Made by a program: the position numbers and the translations under genes
Shown here: piece after piece, positions 13,848 to 16,628 of the stretch
Numbering within the stretch: the stretch's first letter is position 1
Layout of the letters: every line of letters begins with the position of its first letter
Assembly: GCA_030595485.1 (NCBI GenBank)
Contig: JAUVDE010000022.1
Location: forward strand, 1-16,628
Origin: Draconibacterium sp.
GTDB lineage: Bacteria > Bacteroidota > Bacteroidia > Bacteroidales > Prolixibacteraceae
Reading direction: 5' to 3'
DNA: 16,628 nt
The notes under the pieces: model-generated
Databases searched by the model: none
What the model was told of the DNA's origin: nothing
The model's input: only the letters and a program-made list of their open reading frames with translations

Positions 13848-15302
13848 TTATACCTCGTAAGTCGACGATGCAGTATCGCCACCACGACCCGTCCAGTTGG
13901 TGTGGAAGAACTCGCCGCGTGGTTTGTCTAATCTTTCGTAAGTATGTGCGCCAAAGTAATCGCGTTGTGCTTGTAATAAGTTAGCAGGCAAACGCTCGCT
14001 ACGGAAACCATCGAAGTAACAAAGTGCCGATGTAAGTGCCGGAACAGGAACACCGTTTGACAAGGCTGTTGCACAAACTCTTCTCCAACCGGCTTGCGCT
14101 TGTTCAACCTTTTGTTTAAAGAATGGGTCGAGCAATAAGTTTGGTAATTCAGCATTGGTGTCGAAAGCCGTTTTAATATCACCTAAAAATACCGAGCGAA
14201 TAATACAACCACCGCGCCACATTAATGCAATATTACCATAATTTAAGTCCCAGTTGTGCTCTTTTGCAGCTTCCATCATTAGGTTATAACCTTGGGCGTA
14301 CGAAATGATTTTAGCACCTAACAATGCGCTTTCAATATCATCAATAAATTGTTGTTTGTCGCCTGTAAATTCAGCTTTAGGTCCTTCAATTACTTTCGAG
14401 GCTTCAACACGTAAATCTTTTTGTGCCGATAAACAACGGGCAAATACCGATTCGCCAATTAGAGTTAAAGGAATACCAAGGTCAAGTGCTGAAATGCCGG
14501 TCCATTTACCCGTACCTTTTTGACCGGCTGTATCAAGAATCATTTCAACCGTTTCTTCGCCATTTTCATCTTTGTAACCCAAAATATCACGGGTAATTTC
14601 AATCAGGTAACTGTCTAAAATACCTTCGTTCCATTTTTTGAAAACCTGATGCATTTCGTTGTTATTCATTCCCAAAAGCTCTTTCATCAATTGGTAAGCT
14701 TCGGTAATAATTTGCATGTCGCCATACTCAATACCGTTGTGAACCATTTTTACAAAGTGCCCTGCGCCGTCGGTTCCAACCCATTCGCAACAAGGCGAAC
14801 CATCTTCAACTTTTGCCGAAATAGCCTGAAAAATAGCCTTTACTGCAGGCCACGCTTTAGCTGAACCACCAGGCATAATTGATGGACCTAATAATGCGCC
14901 TTCTTCGCCACCCGAAACACCAGTTCCGATGTAAAGTAATCCTTTGCTTTCAACGTATTCTGTACGGCGCACTGTGTCAGGATAGTGCGAGTTTCCGCCG
15001 TCGATAATAATATCTCCGGGCTCAAGGTGTGGAATTATCATATCGATAAAAGCATCAACCGGAGCACCAGCTTTTACCAGCATCATTACTTTACGTGGCT
15101 TTTCCAACGAAGCACAAAGCTCTTCAATAGAATGTGCACCAATAAAGTTTTTACCTTTACCGCGACCATTCATGAAATTGTCGACTTTAGAAACTGTTCT
15201 GTTAAAAACTCCAACTGTAAATCCTTTACTCTCCATGTTTAATACCAGATTCTCGCCCATTACGGCTAACCCGATTAAACCAATGTCTGCTAATTTTTTC
15301 AT
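13848..15302 (-). CDS. gnd: 6-phosphogluconate dehydrogenase, decarboxylating
   Basis: This is the third enzyme of the oxidative pentose phosphate pathway: 6-phosphogluconate plus NADP+ gives ribulose 5-phosphate, CO2 and NADPH, in the cytoplasm. The Rossmann nucleotide-binding loop is GLIGLAVMGENL at 8-19, with NRT at 34-36 typical of NADP-dependent enzymes. DGGNSHYPDT is at 101-110 and GVSGGEEGA at 128-136. The catalytic lysine K185 and the substrate-binding HNG lie in GHFVKMVHNGIEYGDMQ, with E192 as the likely acid. The C-terminal helical domain is complete and ends with FHTNWTGRGG and a short tail. At 484 residues it is full length. It is transcribed alone from a short upstream region and ends in a strong terminator. 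Confidence 0.97.
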   Translation of the reverse strand: MKKLADIGLIGLAVMGENLVLNMESKGFTVGVFNRTVSKVDNFMNGRGKGKNFIGAHSIEELCASLEKPRKVMMLVKAGAPVDAFIDMIIPHLEPGDIIIDGGNSHYPDTVRRTEYVESKGLLYIGTGVSGGEEGALLGPSIMPGGSAKAWPAVKAIFQAISAKVEDGSPCCEWVGTDGAGHFVKMVHNGIEYGDMQIITEAYQLMKELLGMNNNEMHQVFKKWNEGILDSYLIEITRDILGYKDENGEETVEMILDTAGQKGTGKWTGISALDLGIPLTLIGESVFARCLSAQKDLRVEASKVIEGPKAEFTGDKQQFIDDIESALLGAKIISYAQGYNLMMEAAKEHNWDLNYGNIALMWRGGCIIRSVFLGDIKTAFDTNAELPNLLLDPFFKQKVEQAQAGWRRVCATALSNGVPVPALTSALCYFDGFRSERLPANLLQAQRDYFGAHTYERLDKPRGEFFHTNWTGRGGDTASSTYEV

Positions 15303-15340
15303 TATTATTTTTTATTGTTACAATTTTTGAATTACGAATT

Positions 15341-15366
15341 GTCATTCCTGCGAAAGCAGGAATCTC
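15341..15366 (+). repeat. REP-like palindromic repeat, left end of the GIY-YIG unit
   Basis: ATTCCTGC (15344-15351) and GCAGGAAT (15356-15363) form a perfect 8-bp stem with a GAAA loop, preceded by GTC and followed by CTC. It is the inverted partner of the repeat at 15671-15696: 21 of 26 positions agree, and two of the five differences are a compensated T-A to C-G change within the stem. It lies 38 bases upstream of the gnd start. Confidence 0.85.
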
Positions 15367-15446
15367 TTGCAAGTCTTCTGCTAAATCCCTCCAGTAAGGA
15401 TTGACATTATTTATTAATTTGTTTTTCCAGTCTCGTTTCCACTTTT
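15367..15446 (-). pseudogene. Out-of-frame C-terminal remnant of the GIY-YIG gene
   Basis: In the -1 frame relative to the upstream open frame, this stretch encodes KKWKRDWKNKLI followed by NNVNPYWRDLAEDLQ. That is the usual C-terminal end of small GIY-YIG proteins (tryptophan-rich helix, then NPxWxDL). Restoring one A between the CAA and TAA codons at 15450/15449 would join it to the N-terminal part as REKQIKKWKRDW. The deletion therefore separates a conserved asparagine region from the catalytic core. Confidence 0.75.
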
Positions 15447-15656
15447 TTATTGTTTCTCTCTTTTTATCGCACTATTTATATATTGAAAATGTTCAAAATA
15501 TACCAACTTGTCAATATTATATCTCGATGTAAATCCTTTTATCTCTCTGCTTTTGTGCTCGTTAATTCTTCGTTTTAAATTATTGCTTACTCCAATGTAT
15601 AATACTTTATTCCACTTGTTAGTTAATATGTAAACGTAAAAGTTAAAGTCTTTCAT
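15447..15656 (-). CDS. Small GIY-YIG nuclease-like protein, C-terminally truncated by frameshift
   Basis: The N-terminal part of a stand-alone GIY-YIG domain (YhbQ/UvrC-N-like) is read as 69 residues from the ATG at 15656. The motifs are YVYILTN at 7-13 (the GIY element), LYIGVS at 19-24 (the YIG element), arginines R29-R30 before INEHK, and E67 in IKREKQ, the expected metal-binding glutamate. Family members normally continue with about 25 more residues, but here TAA follows Q69 and the missing part lies in the next frame. The open frame extends upstream to a TTG at 15698, but those 14 codons come from the palindromic repeat (SFPRRRE), so the ATG is preferred. Slippage on the following A6 run could not rescue it, because the stop codon precedes the run. 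It is probably inactive unless the base is a sequencing error. Confidence 0.7.
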   Translation of the reverse strand: MKDFNFYVYILTNKWNKVLYIGVSNNLKRRINEHKSREIKGFTSRYNIDKLVYFEHFQYINSAIKREKQ

Positions 15657-15670
15657 CGTGCCTAAATTAT

Positions 15671-15696
15671 GAGTTTCCCGCCTGCGCGGGAATGAC
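15671..15696 (-). repeat. REP-like palindromic repeat, right end of the GIY-YIG unit
   Basis: TTCCCGC (15675-15681) and GCGGGAA (15686-15692) form a 7-bp stem with loop CTGC. The eighth pair seen in the left copy is lost here (T-T). Read on the minus strand it begins GTCATTCCCGC and ends AACTC. It is GC-richer than the surrounding sequence and begins two bases beyond the pdxB stop. Confidence 0.85.
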
Positions 15697-15698
15697 AA

Positions 15699-16628
15699 CT
15701 ACGTTGAAACTGCGAATCCAAGTTCTCTTAATTTCGCCAAAGTCCCATTTCCAATATTCGAGGCTTTTACGGTATACGTACCAAATTCCCGCCGAACAGG
15801 ATAATCACCCCTAAGTTGCTCAAACATATGAGGTGAATCTTTCAGTTCTTCATCATCATTTTCAATGTCATAAGTCGATAAAATAGCTTCTGCTAAAATT
15901 GAATATTCACGGCGTTGTGAACCATCAATTTCAATTGTTGTATTTTCAGGTAGTTCTACATTTGTTGCTTGCCAATCATCAATTCCTAAATTAAAGAATC
16001 TACTTATGGCTTGAACACTCATTTGAGTTCCGTTTGCCTTTCCGTCTTTTGAATAGCCAGCAATATGCGGCGTGCCATAATCGGTATGATTTAACAAATC
16101 CAGATTTATTTCCGGTTCATTTTCCCAACAGTCAGCAATAAAACCAGCTACGTCATTTGCTTCAATGGCATTGTAAATGGCTTCTGAATCGACTACTTCG
16201 CCACGGCATGAATTTATAATCAGTGCTTTTTTATTCAAGTTTTGTAAAAATTCTTCGTTGGCTATATGGAAAGTGGCATCTGCTCCTTCCATATTTAAAG
16301 GAACATGAAATGTTATAATGTCTGCTTTTTCCTGAATAGTTTTTAGCGAAACAAATTTGTCAGAACCTTCGGCTCTCTTGCGAGGTGGGTCGTTCAATAA
16401 AACTTTCATACCGAGAATTTCGCAGGTTTTTGCTACCAGTGAACCTACATTTCCTACACCAATAACCCCAATTGTTAAATCAGACAAAGTTTTACGTTTA
16501 CGCATCGACCATGAAAACAGTGCCGACGCAATGTATTGATTTACACTTTCGGCATTACAACCGGGAGCGTTGGTCCACTCAATTCCAGCCTGTTTACAAT
16601 ATTCCGTATCAATATGGTCGAAACCAAT
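15699..16628 (-). CDS. pdxB: 4-phosphoerythronate dehydrogenase (partial, N terminus beyond the right edge)
   Basis: Catalyses oxidation of 4-phosphoerythronate to 2-oxo-3-hydroxy-4-phosphobutanoate, the second step of the DXP-dependent pyridoxal phosphate pathway, in the cytoplasm. The frame is open to the window edge, giving 309 visible residues. An internal ATG at 16505 is not the start, since the upstream codons continue the family sequence (GFDHIDTEYC, APGCNAESVNQYIASAL). The NAD-binding loop GVIGVGNVG follows. The catalytic triad of D-2-hydroxyacid dehydrogenases is present with the same spacing as in E. coli PdxB: Arg in NSCRGEVVD, Glu in WENEPE 29 residues on, and His in GTPHIAGY 17 further. 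SKDGKANGT after the His is PdxB-like. The C-terminal PdxB dimerisation region is present. The stop is 2 bases before the palindromic repeat. Confidence 0.93.
   Translation of the reverse strand: MGFDHIDTEYCKQAGIEWTNAPGCNAESVNQYIASALFSWSMRKRKTLSDLTIGVIGVGNVGSLVAKTCEILGMKVLLNDPPRKRAEGSDKFVSLKTIQEKADIITFHVPLNMEGADATFHIANEEFLQNLNKKALIINSCRGEVVDSEAIYNAIEANDVAGFIADCWENEPEINLDLLNHTDYGTPHIAGYSKDGKANGTQMSVQAISRFFNLGIDDWQATNVELPENTTIEIDGSQRREYSILAEAILSTYDIENDDEELKDSPHMFEQLRGDYPVRREFGTYTVKASNIGNGTLAKLRELGFAVST

Larger units (their letters stand above)
15341..15696 (-). mobile_element. Candidate repeat-bounded GIY-YIG unit (REP-like element with nuclease gene)
   Basis: The 356-bp segment is bounded exactly by two inverted 26-bp palindromic repeats with their GTCATTCC heads pointing outward, and it contains only a small GIY-YIG gene. 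The reading frame of the nuclease, read without its frameshift, continues into the left repeat, and the open frame upstream of its ATG runs through the right repeat. The right repeat begins 2 bases after the pdxB stop. No clear target-site duplication was seen. Calling it mobile is inference from the structure. Confidence 0.5.

Noticed and set aside
15441..15455. Programmed frameshifting or transcriptional slippage at the A6 run of the GIY-YIG gene.
   Set aside because: The in-frame TAA comes before the A run, so adding or losing A residues in the run does not remove the stop, and the preceding codons (AAA CAA) cannot re-pair in the -1 frame.
13641..15696. CRISPR array or composite transposon made from the four palindromic repeats.
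   Set aside because: There are only two copies of each class, with irregular spacing and inverted rather than direct orientation. No cas or transposase gene is present, and gnd between them is a normal housekeeping gene.
15657..15698. A longer GIY-YIG protein starting at TTG 15698 with SFPRRRE at its N terminus.
   Set aside because: Those 14 codons are palindromic-repeat sequence plus a short linker. The ATG at 15656 immediately precedes the domain and is a better start.
15331..15704. A target-site duplication around the GIY-YIG unit (TACG occurs on both sides).
   Set aside because: The TACG copies lie at different distances from the repeat ends and are only 4 bases, so they are not convincing.

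Overview
The window reads as chromosome of a Bacteroidota bacterium, probably an environmental member of Bacteroidia. The signs are a type IX secretion (T9SS) type A sorting domain on the rhodanese-like protein, a DUF5686 protein with a carboxypeptidase-regulatory-like front domain, lipoproteins of carbohydrate-cluster type, AT-rich spacers, almost no Shine-Dalgarno sequences, and -7-like boxes of the TAnnTTTG kind. The order or family cannot be fixed from sequence reading alone.

Layout, left to right. (1) 1-46: first codons of an exported protein, minus strand, cut by the window edge. (2) 151-1791: a secreted GH20 beta-N-acetylhexosaminidase, minus strand, with a clear intrinsic terminator. 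(3) 1893-3105: a plus-strand pair 1 base apart, a B3/4-domain protein and a short PlsC-like acyltransferase. (4) 3109-6816: two minus-strand envelope genes, a DUF5686 outer-membrane protein and a rhodanese-like protein carrying a T9SS sorting domain. (5) 7043-13637: a plus-strand deoxysugar cluster, L-fucose isomerase (fucI) with its own terminator, then a tightly packed three-gene operon of a mutarotase-like lipoprotein, a GntR-type regulator with a LacI-like sensor domain, and a GH78 (alpha-L-rhamnosidase family) lipoprotein. (6) 13641-13724: two palindromic repeats in inverted orientation. (7) 13774-15302: gnd (6-phosphogluconate dehydrogenase), minus strand, with terminator. (8) 15341-15696: a small GIY-YIG nuclease gene, broken by a one-base frameshift, bounded by two inverted 26-bp palindromic repeats. 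(9) 15699-16628: pdxB, minus strand, N terminus outside the window.

How they work together. The central cluster looks like part of a fucose-type deoxysugar pathway: an exported lipoprotein glycosidase releases sugar, a mutarotase-like lipoprotein may condition or bind it, FucI isomerises it in the cytoplasm, and the GntR/LacI-type regulator senses it. A perfect 13-bp palindrome just upstream of the operon, with a 7-base match upstream of fucI, is a candidate operator. Kinase, aldolase and transporter genes are absent from the window, as is any SusC/SusD pair.

The least ordinary part is the right end. The GIY-YIG gene and its flanking hairpins form a compact unit of about 356 bp, placed 2 bases after the pdxB stop codon. 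The gene's reading frame runs into the repeats at both ends. This looks like a REP-type repeat unit carrying its own candidate nuclease, now probably decayed. The second repeat pair, downstream of gnd, shares the general architecture, with base changes that keep the stems paired.
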